NCBI GenBank assembly: GCA_037969175.1
Contig: JBBKWX010000091.1
Coordinates: 1 to 28,041, forward strand
Source: JBBKWX01 sp037969175
GTDB taxonomy: Bacteria > Bacteroidota > Bacteroidia > AKYH767-A > JBBKVM01
Reading direction: 5' to 3'
DNA: 28,041 nt
Shown in pieces: positions 7,333 to 15,955 of the stretch. The notes under the pieces were generated by a model. That model did not search any database, had not been told where the DNA came from, and saw only the letters and a list, made by a program, of their open reading frames with translations. Position numbers and translations under genes: made by a program. Numbering within the stretch: position 1 is the first letter of the stretch; each line of letters opens with the position of its first letter.

Positions 7333-8124
7333 TTATTTTCCAAACATTCGCAATAAATGAACTCCAACAGCCTGCCACCAGGGTGCCGAATAGCGAAGTT
7401 TGGGTCTTTTCGCTTCCGATGCTTTTACGATCTTTCGAACTATGCTTTGTGTGCTTTTTGATTCGGTAAATTTAAACTGCCGGGTTTCTTCCTTCTTTAT
7501 CATATCCATGATCGGATAAAAAATAGATTGCTCATTCATCCAGACATATTTCTTGGCAATATTCGTTTGATTAAATCCGGTGTTATAAGCACCGGGTTCT
7601 ATTAAACTTATATGAACATTGCTTCTTACTCTGTGTATTTCATGTCTCATCATTTCTGCCCCGCTTGATAAGGCATATTTCGTCATAACATATGGACCTA
7701 AAAAGGGCATTGTTATTCTACCTGCAAGAGAACTTACAAATAAGATCGTTCCCTGATTCCTCTTTAGCATTTTTTTTAATGCAAGTTGACTTAACTCTAA
7801 AGAACAAAATACATTGACTTCAAAATTATGTCTGACCTTATCGATATCTATCTCTGCCAGAGATCCGGATTCTCCTATTCCTGCGTTATTGATCAAAACA
7901 TCAAGATCATAATCTTCAATTTTCTTTCTGTCCTGTGCAATAGTGATGTCTAATTTAATGACAGATATTTCAATATCACGAGATCCAATTTCGGTTATCA
8001 GATTAGTTCTTTGTTCCTCCGTTTCAGTTGTTGCGATGACATGATGTCCATTATTTGCTAATACAAAAGCAGTATCCTTTCCGATTCCTGTACCGGCTCC
8101 GGTGATCAATATGGTCTTTTTCAT
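7333..8124 (-). CDS. Short-chain dehydrogenase/reductase (SDR), classical type
   Basis: This 263-residue NAD(P)-dependent oxidoreductase has a Rossmann fold. The cofactor-binding glycine motif TGAGTGIG is at residues 8-15, NNAG at 79-82, the catalytic serine in FVSSLAG at 131-132, and the catalytic pair Y145-x3-K149 in PYVMTKYA. All core residues are present and the length is normal for the family. A basic or threonine-rich segment follows the second strand (ATTETEEQ), so cofactor preference is unclear. The C-terminal helix region (PWWQAVGVHLLRMFGK) is amphipathic and may sit on a membrane. It lies 72 bases downstream of the secreted-protein gene that follows the formate-THF ligase gene, so it may be read from that transcript or from its own promoter. 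The substrate cannot be inferred. Confidence 0.9.
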   Translation of the reverse strand: MKKTILITGAGTGIGKDTAFVLANNGHHVIATTETEEQRTNLITEIGSRDIEISVIKLDITIAQDRKKIEDYDLDVLINNAGIGESGSLAEIDIDKVRHNFEVNVFCSLELSQLALKKMLKRNQGTILFVSSLAGRITMPFLGPYVMTKYALSSGAEMMRHEIHRVRSNVHISLIEPGAYNTGFNQTNIAKKYVWMNEQSIFYPIMDMIKKEETRQFKFTESKSTQSIVRKIVKASEAKRPKLRYSAPWWQAVGVHLLRMFGK

Positions 8125-8196
8125 ATTATTCAGATGTATAAAATATTGATCAAATTAGTTTTATGAGAAATGCTTTTTGGTTTATTATTCAAGATT

Positions 8197-8835
8197 TTAT
8201 TCCATTACATATTTTCCATTTACGAATAGATAAACTCCTTCTGCTTTGTCAGGATAGATCTCATACTGATATGGAATCTCCTCAACCAGGGTTTCGCTTT
8301 TGCCTTTTTTACTGATCGTTTTCCAAACGAATGTTGAAGCATTTGAATGCTTCTTTACATTGCTAATAATAATTCTTCCAACAGAATCTATTTCGAGATC
8401 ATAACTATAAGATTCTACACCTTTTTTATGTTGTGGATCCTCATAAGCTTGGAATTTATTGTAGTCATTATGATAATTGTATTTAGCTTCAAAGATCATT
8501 TCCTTAGTATCTAAATTCCAGATCTCATATTTAGATATGGATATGGATTCTTCAATATCGAAAGTTCCTCCGTGTGAGCTGGTGAATCCACTACACGTCC
8601 TGTGAAGGACAAGTTCTTCTGAACCCAGCCCATCAATTTGTATTGAATTCGTTACTCGCAAGGTGTCGCAAGAATGAATTTCACCGGCATTGATCTGACT
8701 CAGAAATAGGGTATCACGACCTTCATTATAAACATAGATATTTCTAAATGCTCCCAGAAGAGATTGTGATTGAGAATAAGGAATGTATATCAGGAAGTAT
8801 ACTACAAACAGAGAAATGAATTTCTTATTCATCAT
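8197..8835 (-). CDS. Secreted protein of unknown function
   Basis: I do not recognise this family. The 212-residue product has a signal peptide (MMNKKFISLFVVYFLIYIPYSQSQS; a second Met offers an alternative start one codon later). The mature region looks beta-rich, with repeated short strands and many aromatic residues, and ends VYLFVNGKYVME. Two cysteines (in HSCDTLRV and HRTCSGF) could form a disulfide. No catalytic motif, lipobox or sorting domain is visible. It begins 15 bases after the formate-THF ligase stop, so the two are probably co-transcribed, although nothing suggests a shared pathway. Confidence 0.65.
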   Translation of the reverse strand: MMNKKFISLFVVYFLIYIPYSQSQSLLGAFRNIYVYNEGRDTLFLSQINAGEIHSCDTLRVTNSIQIDGLGSEELVLHRTCSGFTSSHGGTFDIEESISISKYEIWNLDTKEMIFEAKYNYHNDYNKFQAYEDPQHKKGVESYSYDLEIDSVGRIIISNVKKHSNASTFVWKTISKKGKSETLVEEIPYQYEIYPDKAEGVYLFVNGKYVME

Positions 8836-8849
8836 CTAATTTATTTATT

Positions 8850-10514
8850 CTAACTCACACCAATAATTTTTCCATCAACAACATCAATAAAATTAGCTTG
8901 AGGAATTTTCGGCAAACCGGGCATCCGCATTATTTCACCACACACAGCAACAATGAATCCTGCACCTTTATTAATAATGATATCTTCAACATCAATAACA
9001 AAATTTCCATCAAGTCCACTGATCTCCGGATCATCCGTGAAGGAATATTGAGTCTTGGCCATACATACAGGAAGATGTTCTAAGCCCAGCTGCTTTATCT
9101 TTTTTATCATCAAATGCGCTTTCTTATATAACACAACATCGGACCCGCCGTAGATCCCGGTTACGATCTTTCGGATCTTGGTTTCAATATCATCTTGCAG
9201 ATCATAAGTATGTTTCAGTTTTGGAGAGGGATCATTGCAAATTGCTACCACAGCTTCAGCCATTTCCACTGCGCCATCACCACCTTTTGCATATCCCTCA
9301 TTGACAGCAAAAGAGGCACCTTGTTCAGCACACCAATTGCGCATAAATGTGATCTCCTCTTCCGTATCAAAATTATATTTGTTGAGTACCACCAATACTT
9401 TTTGATCAAAAGATTGTAGTATAGAAATATGTTTTTTCAGGTTACGCAATCCTTTTGTCAACGCTTGAATATCCGGAAGCATCATGGTTTTTTCATCTAC
9501 TCCACCACTCAGTTTCAATGCCTGCGATGTTGCTACCAATACACTCATAGCAGGTTGAATTCCCGCCTGTCGACATTTGATATTGAAGAATTTCTCTGCT
9601 CCCAGATCGCTTGCAAAACCTGCTTCCGTTACTACATAGTCGCCAAATTGCATGGCTGTTTTTGTTGCCATTACGGAGTTACAACCATGTGCAATATTTG
9701 CAAACGGACCGCCATGTAAAATGGCCGGACATCCTTCTAAAGTCTGCACCAGATTTGGAAGCATGGCATCTTTTAGCAAAGCAGTGATAGCACCCGTTAC
9801 ACCCAGGTCTTTTGTTAGATATCCTTCGCCTGCAAAAGTAAATCCCAGTAGCATAGCATCTATACGTTGACGCAGGTCTTCCAAGCCTTCCGCAAGACAA
9901 AGCATAGCCATGAGTTCACTCGCCGGCGTGATCACAAATCCGGTTTCTGTTGCGATGCCATTGTTGGGGCCATCCAAAGCGGTAACTACTTTTCGCAGTA
10001 CACGATCATTCACATCCAGACATCTTTTGATCAACATCGATTTTATTCCTTCGGGTTTACCACGATTGAACCAACGGTAGTTGTCAATGAGTGCGCATAG
10101 TGTGTTATTGGCCGCAGTGATCGCATGGAAATCACCAGTGAAATGCAAGTTTATATCTTCCATGGGAATCACCTGAGAATAGCCTCCACCGGTAGCTCCA
10201 CCCTTCATGCCAAAACAAGGACCCAGAGAGGGTTCGCGAAGTGCAAGAACTACATTCTTTTTTATTTTTCTTAAGCCGTCGGCCAGTCCAACAGATGTGG
10301 TTGTTTTACCAATTCCGGCTTTTGTAGGTGTCATTGCTGTGACAAGGATGAGTTTTGATTTTGCTATTTTTTCTGTATCAAAACTGTTCATATTGATCTT
10401 CGCTTTGTAATGTCCGTAAGGAACAAGCAATTCCTGTGGTAAGCCCATTTCAGATGCAATGGAAGTTATCAATTGCATTGGTTTTTCTTGGGCAATCTCG
10501 TTATCTGTTTTCAT
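8850..10514 (-). CDS. fhs: Formate-tetrahydrofolate ligase (10-formyl-THF synthetase)
   Basis: This cytoplasmic enzyme joins formate to tetrahydrofolate with ATP, giving 10-formyl-THF for purine and formyl-Met synthesis or for one-carbon exchange. The 554-residue length matches the family. The ATP-binding loop TPTKAGIGKTTT is at residues 62-73, followed by SVGLADGL. Other conserved blocks are ALREPSLGPCFGMKGGATGGG, which surrounds the active site, then NLHFTGDFHAI, EGCPAILHGGPFANIAHG near the middle and GICGEIMRMPGLP-like residues (VCGEIMRMPGLPKIP) at the C-terminus. In many clostridial enzymes the loop reads AGEGKT; here it is AGIGKT, which I believe is common in this phylum. The gene is read alone or as the first of a unit with the 8197-8835 and SDR genes. 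The start is the ATG at 10514. Confidence 0.96.
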   Translation of the reverse strand: MKTDNEIAQEKPMQLITSIASEMGLPQELLVPYGHYKAKINMNSFDTEKIAKSKLILVTAMTPTKAGIGKTTTSVGLADGLRKIKKNVVLALREPSLGPCFGMKGGATGGGYSQVIPMEDINLHFTGDFHAITAANNTLCALIDNYRWFNRGKPEGIKSMLIKRCLDVNDRVLRKVVTALDGPNNGIATETGFVITPASELMAMLCLAEGLEDLRQRIDAMLLGFTFAGEGYLTKDLGVTGAITALLKDAMLPNLVQTLEGCPAILHGGPFANIAHGCNSVMATKTAMQFGDYVVTEAGFASDLGAEKFFNIKCRQAGIQPAMSVLVATSQALKLSGGVDEKTMMLPDIQALTKGLRNLKKHISILQSFDQKVLVVLNKYNFDTEEEITFMRNWCAEQGASFAVNEGYAKGGDGAVEMAEAVVAICNDPSPKLKHTYDLQDDIETKIRKIVTGIYGGSDVVLYKKAHLMIKKIKQLGLEHLPVCMAKTQYSFTDDPEISGLDGNFVIDVEDIIINKGAGFIVAVCGEIMRMPGLPKIPQANFIDVVDGKIIGVS

Positions 10515-10782
10515 AAAAATTGTTTATTCCCGGCAAATAAAAAAGTACCGGAGTACAAGCCATGAATATACGCAATCAAGCGATATTATTCAGGAAGGAG
10601 TATGTTTTTTTACCCAATTACAAAGTAATTCAGAATATAAAGTCCGGAAAAAGTTTTTTAATAATGTCGAATTGGATCATAAGTATTTATCTGCAAGTAG
10701 AATCTATGGTTAAAAAAAGCTCAGATGTAAAAAAATTTCAGAATATTCCGGAAAATAATGATTCGGGATAAAAAAATGGAAT

Positions 10783-11352
10783 TCAAACCCGCAGCAAAGC
10801 ACGGAACCCTCTTCCGGCATAATATGATTCCGCGCCATTGTGATACGTAAAAACCGTATCGAAACGGCGATCACAAAAAATAGCACCACCCAGTTTTCTG
10901 ATCTTGTCGGGAGTCATCACCCAGGAAGATGTTTTAGTATCGAAATTGCCGAGCAGCTGTAAGTCGCGATATTGCTCTTCGGTCAGGATCTCTACTCCCA
11001 TGGAATCTGCCATGTCCATAGCACTGGTTTTCGGCTTGTGTTCTTTTCTCGAATCCAAAGCTTTTCTATCATAGCAAATACTTCTGCGGCCTTTTGGAGT
11101 GTCTGCGGAACAATCATAAAAAATGTATTCTCCCGTCTTTTTATCTTGCCCTACAACATCCGGTTCACCTCCGGTTTTTTCCATCTCATGAAGCGACCAG
11201 ATCTTGTCAGGCTTGGCTTCCAGTCTGGCTTGTACATCTTTCCATGCAATACCTTTATGAAGATTCATGTTTTTCTCAAATCGGCTTTTTAAAAAGCTGA
11301 TCAATTCTTCACGAAGCTGTGCAGATAATTCTTTTACTTGTTGCTTTGCCAT
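10783..11352 (-). CDS. DUF4256 family protein
   Basis: This 189-residue soluble protein shows the blocks I associate with DUF4256: a helical N-terminus (LREELISFLKSRFEKNM), then SLHEMEKTGGEPDVVG, YDCSADTPKGRRSICYDR and, near the end, GGAIFCDRRFDTVFTYHNGAESYYAGRGFR. The length is typical of the family. The function is not established. The conserved Cys, Asp, Arg and Tyr residues hint at an enzyme or metal site, but that is speculation. The upstream sequence contains a Bacteroidota-type promoter (11369-11400), so the gene can be transcribed independently of the small membrane protein gene that precedes it by 33 bases. Confidence 0.85.
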   Translation of the reverse strand: MAKQQVKELSAQLREELISFLKSRFEKNMNLHKGIAWKDVQARLEAKPDKIWSLHEMEKTGGEPDVVGQDKKTGEYIFYDCSADTPKGRRSICYDRKALDSRKEHKPKTSAMDMADSMGVEILTEEQYRDLQLLGNFDTKTSSWVMTPDKIRKLGGAIFCDRRFDTVFTYHNGAESYYAGRGFRALLRV

Positions 11353-11368
11353 AATAAATATTATTCTC

Positions 11369-11400
11369 CAAATATATTGAAGAATCTAGTTTCCTGCAAA
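11369..11400 (-). promoter_or_regulatory. Bacteroidota-type promoter for the DUF4256 gene
   Basis: Read on the minus strand, TTTG (11400-11397) and TATATTTG (11376-11369) are separated by 20 bases. This fits the TTTG / TANNTTTG elements of the primary sigma factor in this phylum. The -7 element ends 16 bases before the ATG at 11352, so the leader would be about 10 bases. The -33 element lies inside the 3' end of the upstream gene. Confidence 0.5.
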
Positions 11401-11670
11401 GGGTGTCCCGAAGATCCCGACTGCAAGTTCAGCCCAAATCAGTACTAAAACTGCAAACAGAAAAGTAAAAGCAACAATTCGATACTTGAATTTACTTGTT
11501 TTACGTAGTACCAGATCACCCAACATTCCAAAACTGATCAATAGAAATCCTGCAACTATAAAGTCTGCTAAATCCCAGTTTACTTCACTTGTAAATTGCA
11601 TAGCTATCAGTGGAATGAGCAGGAGGATGAATACAACAATAATAATTAATTGAACTCTTTTGTTTTTCAT
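11386..11670 (-). CDS. Small membrane protein, three predicted helices, unknown function
   Basis: From the ATG at 11670 this is a 94-residue protein. The ATG at 11685 adds five residues (MNGLI), but the start MKNKRVQLIII looks more natural. Three hydrophobic segments are visible, near residues 7-25, 35-52 and 62-84, with a short basic stretch (RKTSKFKYR) between the second and third. A conserved-looking block, FTSEVNWDLADFIVAG, leads into the second helix. I recall similar short proteins in flavobacteria and relatives but know of no function. It precedes the DUF4256 gene by 33 bases. Confidence 0.68.
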   Translation of the reverse strand: MKNKRVQLIIIVVFILLLIPLIAMQFTSEVNWDLADFIVAGFLLISFGMLGDLVLRKTSKFKYRIVAFTFLFAVLVLIWAELAVGIFGTPFAGN

Positions 11671-11685
11671 GATTAGTCCATTCAT

Positions 11686-12125
11686 TTAAGACACTATTTC
11701 TGATAACGATTTTTTATTTATCATAGTGTATAGTTGAAGCCTAAAAGTTACTGGATTATTTTGTGAGCCTATAGCTTATTGAACAGCATTTTGGTTGCAG
11801 TTTCGCTATTAGTCAGTTTTTTTTTACCACTAAGAGCACAAGGGCACTTAGTGACACGAAGAATTTAATGCATATTCGGCAGCTGTATTGTCTTTTTTAT
11901 TTTGTAGAAAATCTGCTTTAAATGTAATGTCTGGAGGCTGGTGTACAAGGACAAGCCAAAAATATTAATTTCTAATTAGTTTGATGTTTTTGTGAAAATA
12001 TCTTAGTGAAACTTGTGTCCTGCGTGTTCTTAGTGGTAAAAAAAAGTCAGAACAAAACATTCGGTCAAATAAACCAATCCAAGAGTAACTATTGCCCAGC
12101 ATTACCAGAGGTGAAAAAATTGCCG
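11686..12125. other. Gene-free stretch of 440 bases
   Basis: Apart from the inverted-repeat element at 11817-12045 the spacer holds nothing I can identify. No terminator or clear promoter stands out. It separates the small membrane protein gene from the 3' end of the quinone-reductase-like gene. Confidence 0.5.
11817..12045. mobile_element. MITE-like non-coding element with inverted termini and candidate target duplication
   Basis: The 22 bases at 11818-11839 and the reverse complement of 12024-12045 agree at 21 positions (eight T, then ACCACTAAG and so on). Weaker similarity continues inward for about 15 bases on both sides (CAC...AGT...CAC...AAGA). Immediately outside the left and right ends stands the same five bases, GTCAG, at 11812-11816 and 12046-12050. 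The 229-base interior has no reading frame of note. Inverted ends plus a short flanking duplication are what a non-autonomous transposable element leaves behind. A 5-base match can also occur by chance, so mobility is an inference. Confidence 0.5.
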
Positions 12126-13088
12126 CTATCTTATTCTCAAGATCACATTACCGGTCTTCTGTCCCGACTCTACATACTTGTATGCTTCAACAATATCTGC
12201 CAGATCATATTCTCTGTCAATGATAGGTTTATATTCTCCTTTTTCGATGAGTTCTTTTAGAAATATCAGATCCGATTTTGCAGTTACAGGAATAGGAAAC
12301 ATAACTTTTTTACCACCGGTTATAGGAGTAAGCAATGCAAGAAAAATGTTCTCTGCATTTTTACCTAATTCTGTTGAAATATAGACCCCATTTTTTGTCA
12401 ATAAAGGTTCGCATTTATCAAAAGAACTCTTCCCTACAGCATCAAAAATAAAATTGAATCGGATCTCTGTATTTGTAAAATCTTCGGTTTGATAATCAAT
12501 AACATTATCAATACCCAAAGATCTTATGAGCTCTACATTCTTGGTATTACAAACTGCAGTTACATTTGCGCCAAAATGTTTTAAAAGCTGCACAGCTGCC
12601 GATCCTATAGCGCCTGTTGCTCCATAGACCATAGCATTTTGTCCGCTTTTTATTTTTGAAGTTCTGATATTGTGGAGCGCATAATGAGCTCCTTCTGAAA
12701 TTGCAGCTGCTTCATGTAGATCTATGTTATGAGGGATATGAACAATGGTATCTTCTTCTGAAATAGTTAAGTATTCTGCATGTCCTCCAAACTTAACATC
12801 GTTGTATCCAAAAACTTTTTCTCCAACCCGGAAAAGTCTTACTTCACTTCCTATCGCCTCTATTTCTCCGGCAAATTCACTTCCCAGAATTTGTTGTTTT
12901 GGTCGTAAGAGTCCACTCCATAATCTGGAAATAACATATTCAGCGCTCCGAAACCCGGAATCCGTGCGATTCACGGTTGAAGCATACACTTTAACCAATA
13001 CCTCATTTGCTTTTGGTTCAGGTTTCTCCACTTCGGATAATATGGCAACTTCGGGAGGGCCGTATTTTGTATGTACAATAGCTCTCAT
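12126..13088 (-). CDS. Zinc-independent MDR-family NAD(P)H oxidoreductase (quinone-reductase-like)
   Basis: This 320-residue enzyme belongs to the medium-chain dehydrogenase/reductase superfamily. The N-terminal GroES-like domain covers roughly residues 1-120 (STVNRTDSGFR, LGSEFAGEIEAIG, VGEKVFGY). The Rossmann domain carries the nucleotide motif VYGATGAIGSAAVQ at 154-167. The cysteine cluster that binds structural zinc in alcohol dehydrogenases is absent, which points to the quinone oxidoreductase or enoyl reductase branch, normally NADPH-dependent. The final segment, YVESGQKTGNVILRI, is characteristic of the family. It is divergent from katG, and a Fur/PerR-like palindrome lies 83 bases upstream of its start, so a role in oxidative or electrophile stress is plausible but inferred. 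The natural substrate is unknown. Confidence 0.88.
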   Translation of the reverse strand: MRAIVHTKYGPPEVAILSEVEKPEPKANEVLVKVYASTVNRTDSGFRSAEYVISRLWSGLLRPKQQILGSEFAGEIEAIGSEVRLFRVGEKVFGYNDVKFGGHAEYLTISEEDTIVHIPHNIDLHEAAAISEGAHYALHNIRTSKIKSGQNAMVYGATGAIGSAAVQLLKHFGANVTAVCNTKNVELIRSLGIDNVIDYQTEDFTNTEIRFNFIFDAVGKSSFDKCEPLLTKNGVYISTELGKNAENIFLALLTPITGGKKVMFPIPVTAKSDLIFLKELIEKGEYKPIIDREYDLADIVEAYKYVESGQKTGNVILRIR

Positions 13089-13599
13089 ATTATTTTTTAT
13101 AATTGGTATACTTATTTTGCCTTTTCACTTCTTGAAATATTTATTTACTTTTCTTCATTCTGATAAATTATTAGAATGATTCTCGAATTTGGATTCTTTA
13201 TTAACGATGGATACCAATTTTCAATTGTATGTACTTATTGCAATATTATTTTTTACATTATTAGTTACCTAATCCATAGAACTTAAACTGTGGTCATATC
13301 AATTTTAAAACAGAACATGAAAAAGATCTTTCAGGTCTTATCAGCTCATTAATTTCATTTGATCGGATGAAAGTAAAGCATTATCCGCCATAACACAAAT
13401 TCTTTCAATCAGTTTATAATTAGCATTTTAAAAGACTTTATTTCATTAATACCATAGAGCAGCAAAAAAAACTGTAATTTCAAGGCAGTTCTGATCATGA
13501 GCATTATCTCTGTTTTGGGGATAATTTTTCTGTAATTTATATACAGAATGCAATCAGATATTATGTGTTCATTAAAATCAATTCAAATCAATCAGTAAC
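13089..13599. other. Divergent intergenic region of 511 bases upstream of katG
   Basis: This region must hold the promoters of katG (plus) and of the quinone-reductase-like gene (minus). The only clear element is the palindrome at 13171-13185. No exact TANNTTTG element is seen upstream of katG; sequences such as TTATATACAGAATG around 13537-13550 are AT-rich candidates only. No short gene is supported. Confidence 0.5.
13171..13185. promoter_or_regulatory. Fur/PerR-like box between the quinone-reductase-like gene and katG
   Basis: TTAGAATGATTCTCG is a near-palindrome with a central G. Its first 13 bases are identical to the perfect palindrome at 6788-6800. The shape recalls the PerR box TTATAATNATTATAA. 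It lies 83 bases upstream of the minus-strand gene at 13088 and 414 bases upstream of katG, so it is better placed to control the former. The regulator assignment is inference from sequence resemblance and the nearby katG. Confidence 0.4.
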
Positions 13600-15843
13600 A
13601 TGGAAAATAAGACGGATTTGAGCGCTTCGGATAGCGCTTCTAATACTAATGCAGAAAGCAAATGCCCTTTCAGTGGTAACAGGTTGGATTTTGCTGCCGG
13701 ACGTGGCACTAATAATCGTGATTGGTGGCCTAATCAATTAACCCTGAATATACTTCGTCAACACTCTTCTCTGGTGGATCCTATGGATCCGGATTTCAAT
13801 TACGCCAGGGAATTTAATAGCCTGGATCTGGCGGCTGTAAAGAAAGATCTTACGGATCTGATGACGGATAGCCAGGATTGGTGGCCTGCCGACTACGGAC
13901 ACTATGGTCCTTTGTTTATCCGTATGGCCTGGCACAGTGCAGGAACATATCGTGTAGGTGATGGACGGGGTGGATCGGGTTCCGGTTCACAACGTTTCGC
14001 ACCCCTCAACAGCTGGCCGGATAACGCCAATCTCGACAAAGCTCGCCTCTTGCTTTGGCCAATAAAGCAGAAATACGGTAAGAAGATCTCTTGGGCCGAT
14101 TTGATTATACTCACAGGCAACTGTGCACTCGAGTCTATGGGATTCAAGACTTTTGGTTTTGGTGGCGGTCGCGAGGATGTATGGCAGCCTCTGGAAGATG
14201 TATATTGGGGAACAGAAAGCGAGTGGCTGGGCGATAAGCGCTACAGTGGTGACCGCGATCTCGAGAATCCACTGGCTGCTGTTCAGATGGGACTCATCTA
14301 TGTGAATCCTCAGGGGCCAAATGGGAATCCTGATCCTATCGCTGCGGCGCGTGACATCCGTGAAACGTTTGGTCGGATGGCCATGGATGATTATGAGACC
14401 GTTGCGCTGATAGCCGGAGGACATACCTTTGGAAAGACGCATGGTGCAGGCGATGCCGATAAGCATGTTGGCCGTGAACCTGCAGCTGCCTCTATCGAAG
14501 AGATGGGGATGGGCTGGAAAAACAGTTTGGGAAGTGGTAATGCAGGAAATGCAATTACCAGTGGTCTGGAAGGTGCATGGACCAAGACACCCACAAAATG
14601 GGGCAACAACTTTTTCGAAAATCTATTTGAATATGAATGGGAATTGCACAAAGGTCCGGGCGGAGCTTTTCAATGGAAACCTAGAGATGGAGCAGGTGAG
14701 GGATTGATACCGGATGCGCATGATCCTGAAAAAAAGCACGCACCTTTTATGCTTACTACTGATCTATCTTTAAGGATGGATCCGGCTTACGAAAAGATCT
14801 CAAGGAACTTTTACGAAAATCCGGTTGAGTTCGCGGATGCTTTTTCACGTGCCTGGTACAAGTTGACTCACCGTGATATGGGACCTATTGAGCGTTACCT
14901 GGGTGCTGATGTTCCCACAGAAGAATTATTATGGCAGGATCCATTACCTGCACAAGAGCATGAATTGATCAGCAGTGCCGATGTTGAAGAGCTCAAGAAA
15001 AAGATCCTGAGTTCAGGACCGACGGTTTCTGAATTGGTTTCTGCAGCCTGGGCTTCCGCTTCTACCTTCCGTGGATCTGATAAGCGGGGTGGTTCCAACG
15101 GAGCTCGAGTAAGATTGGCGCCTCAGAAAAACTGGGAAGTGAATAACCCTACCCAACTCAATAAAGTATTGAAAGCCCTTGAAGGTATTCAGGAATCATT
15201 TAATGGATCTCAAACAGGTAATAAAAAAGTTTCAATTGCAGATCTTATTGTATTGGGAGGAAACGCAGCGATAGAACAAGCTGCCCGTAATGCCGGACAA
15301 GAAGTGAATGTGCCATTTACTCCGGGAAGAGTGGATGCTACTCAGGAAAAGACGGATGTGGAGAGTTTTGGATATCTGGAACCGACAGCCGATGGATTCC
15401 GAAATTATAAAAAGAAAAGCTTTGATGTTTCAGCTGAAGAAATGCTGGTAGATAGAGCTCAGCTACTTACATTGACCATTCCTGAAATGACTGTGTTGTT
15501 GGGTGGCATGAGAACTTTAGATACCAATTTTGATGGGTCTGGACATGGTGTCTTTACCAAAAAACCGGGAACGCTGAGCAATGATTTCTTTGTAAATCTG
15601 CTTGATATGAATACTACCTGGTCGGCTACCTCTGATAGTCAGGATTTGTTCGAAGGCCGCGACCGTAAAACGGGTGCAGTGAAATGGATCGGTACACGCG
15701 TTGATCTTATTTTTGGATCCAATTCAGAACTACGCGCCATTGCTGAAGTTTATGCATGCAATGATGCAAGTCAGAAGTTCCTGCACGACTTTTCAGTGGC
15801 TTGGAACAAAGTGATGAATGCAGATCGTTTTGATAAAGTTTAA
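13600..15843 (+). CDS. katG: Catalase-peroxidase
   Basis: This 747-residue bifunctional haem enzyme breaks down hydrogen peroxide (catalase activity) and oxidises small donors (peroxidase activity). The distal haem pocket is R108, W111 and H112 in FIRMAWHSAGTYR. The proximal haem ligand is H275 in IAGGHTFGKTHG. Y234 (IYVNPQGPNG) and M260 (FGRMAMDD) are in place to form the Met-Tyr-Trp crosslink with W111 that is needed for catalase activity. The second, haem-free half-domain follows (from about residue 430, with SAWASASTFRGSDKRGG matching the distal block), so the length is full. No signal peptide is visible, so it is cytoplasmic. It is the only plus-strand gene in the window and has its own strong terminator at 15866-15898. 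Its codon use appears more G+C-rich than that of most neighbours, which may reflect high expression. Confidence 0.98.
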   Translation: MENKTDLSASDSASNTNAESKCPFSGNRLDFAAGRGTNNRDWWPNQLTLNILRQHSSLVDPMDPDFNYAREFNSLDLAAVKKDLTDLMTDSQDWWPADYGHYGPLFIRMAWHSAGTYRVGDGRGGSGSGSQRFAPLNSWPDNANLDKARLLLWPIKQKYGKKISWADLIILTGNCALESMGFKTFGFGGGREDVWQPLEDVYWGTESEWLGDKRYSGDRDLENPLAAVQMGLIYVNPQGPNGNPDPIAAARDIRETFGRMAMDDYETVALIAGGHTFGKTHGAGDADKHVGREPAAASIEEMGMGWKNSLGSGNAGNAITSGLEGAWTKTPTKWGNNFFENLFEYEWELHKGPGGAFQWKPRDGAGEGLIPDAHDPEKKHAPFMLTTDLSLRMDPAYEKISRNFYENPVEFADAFSRAWYKLTHRDMGPIERYLGADVPTEELLWQDPLPAQEHELISSADVEELKKKILSSGPTVSELVSAAWASASTFRGSDKRGGSNGARVRLAPQKNWEVNNPTQLNKVLKALEGIQESFNGSQTGNKKVSIADLIVLGGNAAIEQAARNAGQEVNVPFTPGRVDATQEKTDVESFGYLEPTADGFRNYKKKSFDVSAEEMLVDRAQLLTLTIPEMTVLLGGMRTLDTNFDGSGHGVFTKKPGTLSNDFFVNLLDMNTTWSATSDSQDLFEGRDRKTGAVKWIGTRVDLIFGSNSELRAIAEVYACNDASQKFLHDFSVAWNKVMNADRFDKV

Positions 15844-15865
15844 TGTTGAAACAACTATAAATTGT

Positions 15866-15898
15866 AAAAGGCAGCCTAATCAATGGCTGCCTTTTTTT
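15866..15898 (+). terminator. Intrinsic terminator after katG, probably bidirectional
   Basis: AAAAGGCAGCC (15866-15876) pairs perfectly with GGCTGCCTTTT (15885-15895) around an eight-base loop, and the T run continues to 15898. The A run on the left gives a T run on the other strand, so the same hairpin can also end minus-strand transcription from the response regulator gene, which stops at 15956. Confidence 0.92.
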
Positions 15899-15955
15899 AT
15901 GGATTTAGTAATTGAAAGAAATAAGTTCATTTTTTACTTTATGATTTTTGCAAAC

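Noticed and set aside
9195..10410. Several plus-strand open frames of 60-96 codons
   Set aside because: They lie antisense to the formate-THF ligase gene, which has all family motifs, so they are shadow frames.
10562..10771. 69-codon plus-strand frame upstream of the formate-THF ligase gene
   Set aside because: It has no recognisable family and a lysine/asparagine-rich composition typical of AT-rich spacer, and it overlaps a second frame equally open.
13738..15098. Minus-strand and alternative-frame openings inside katG
   Set aside because: They are shadows of a full-length, well-conserved catalase-peroxidase gene.
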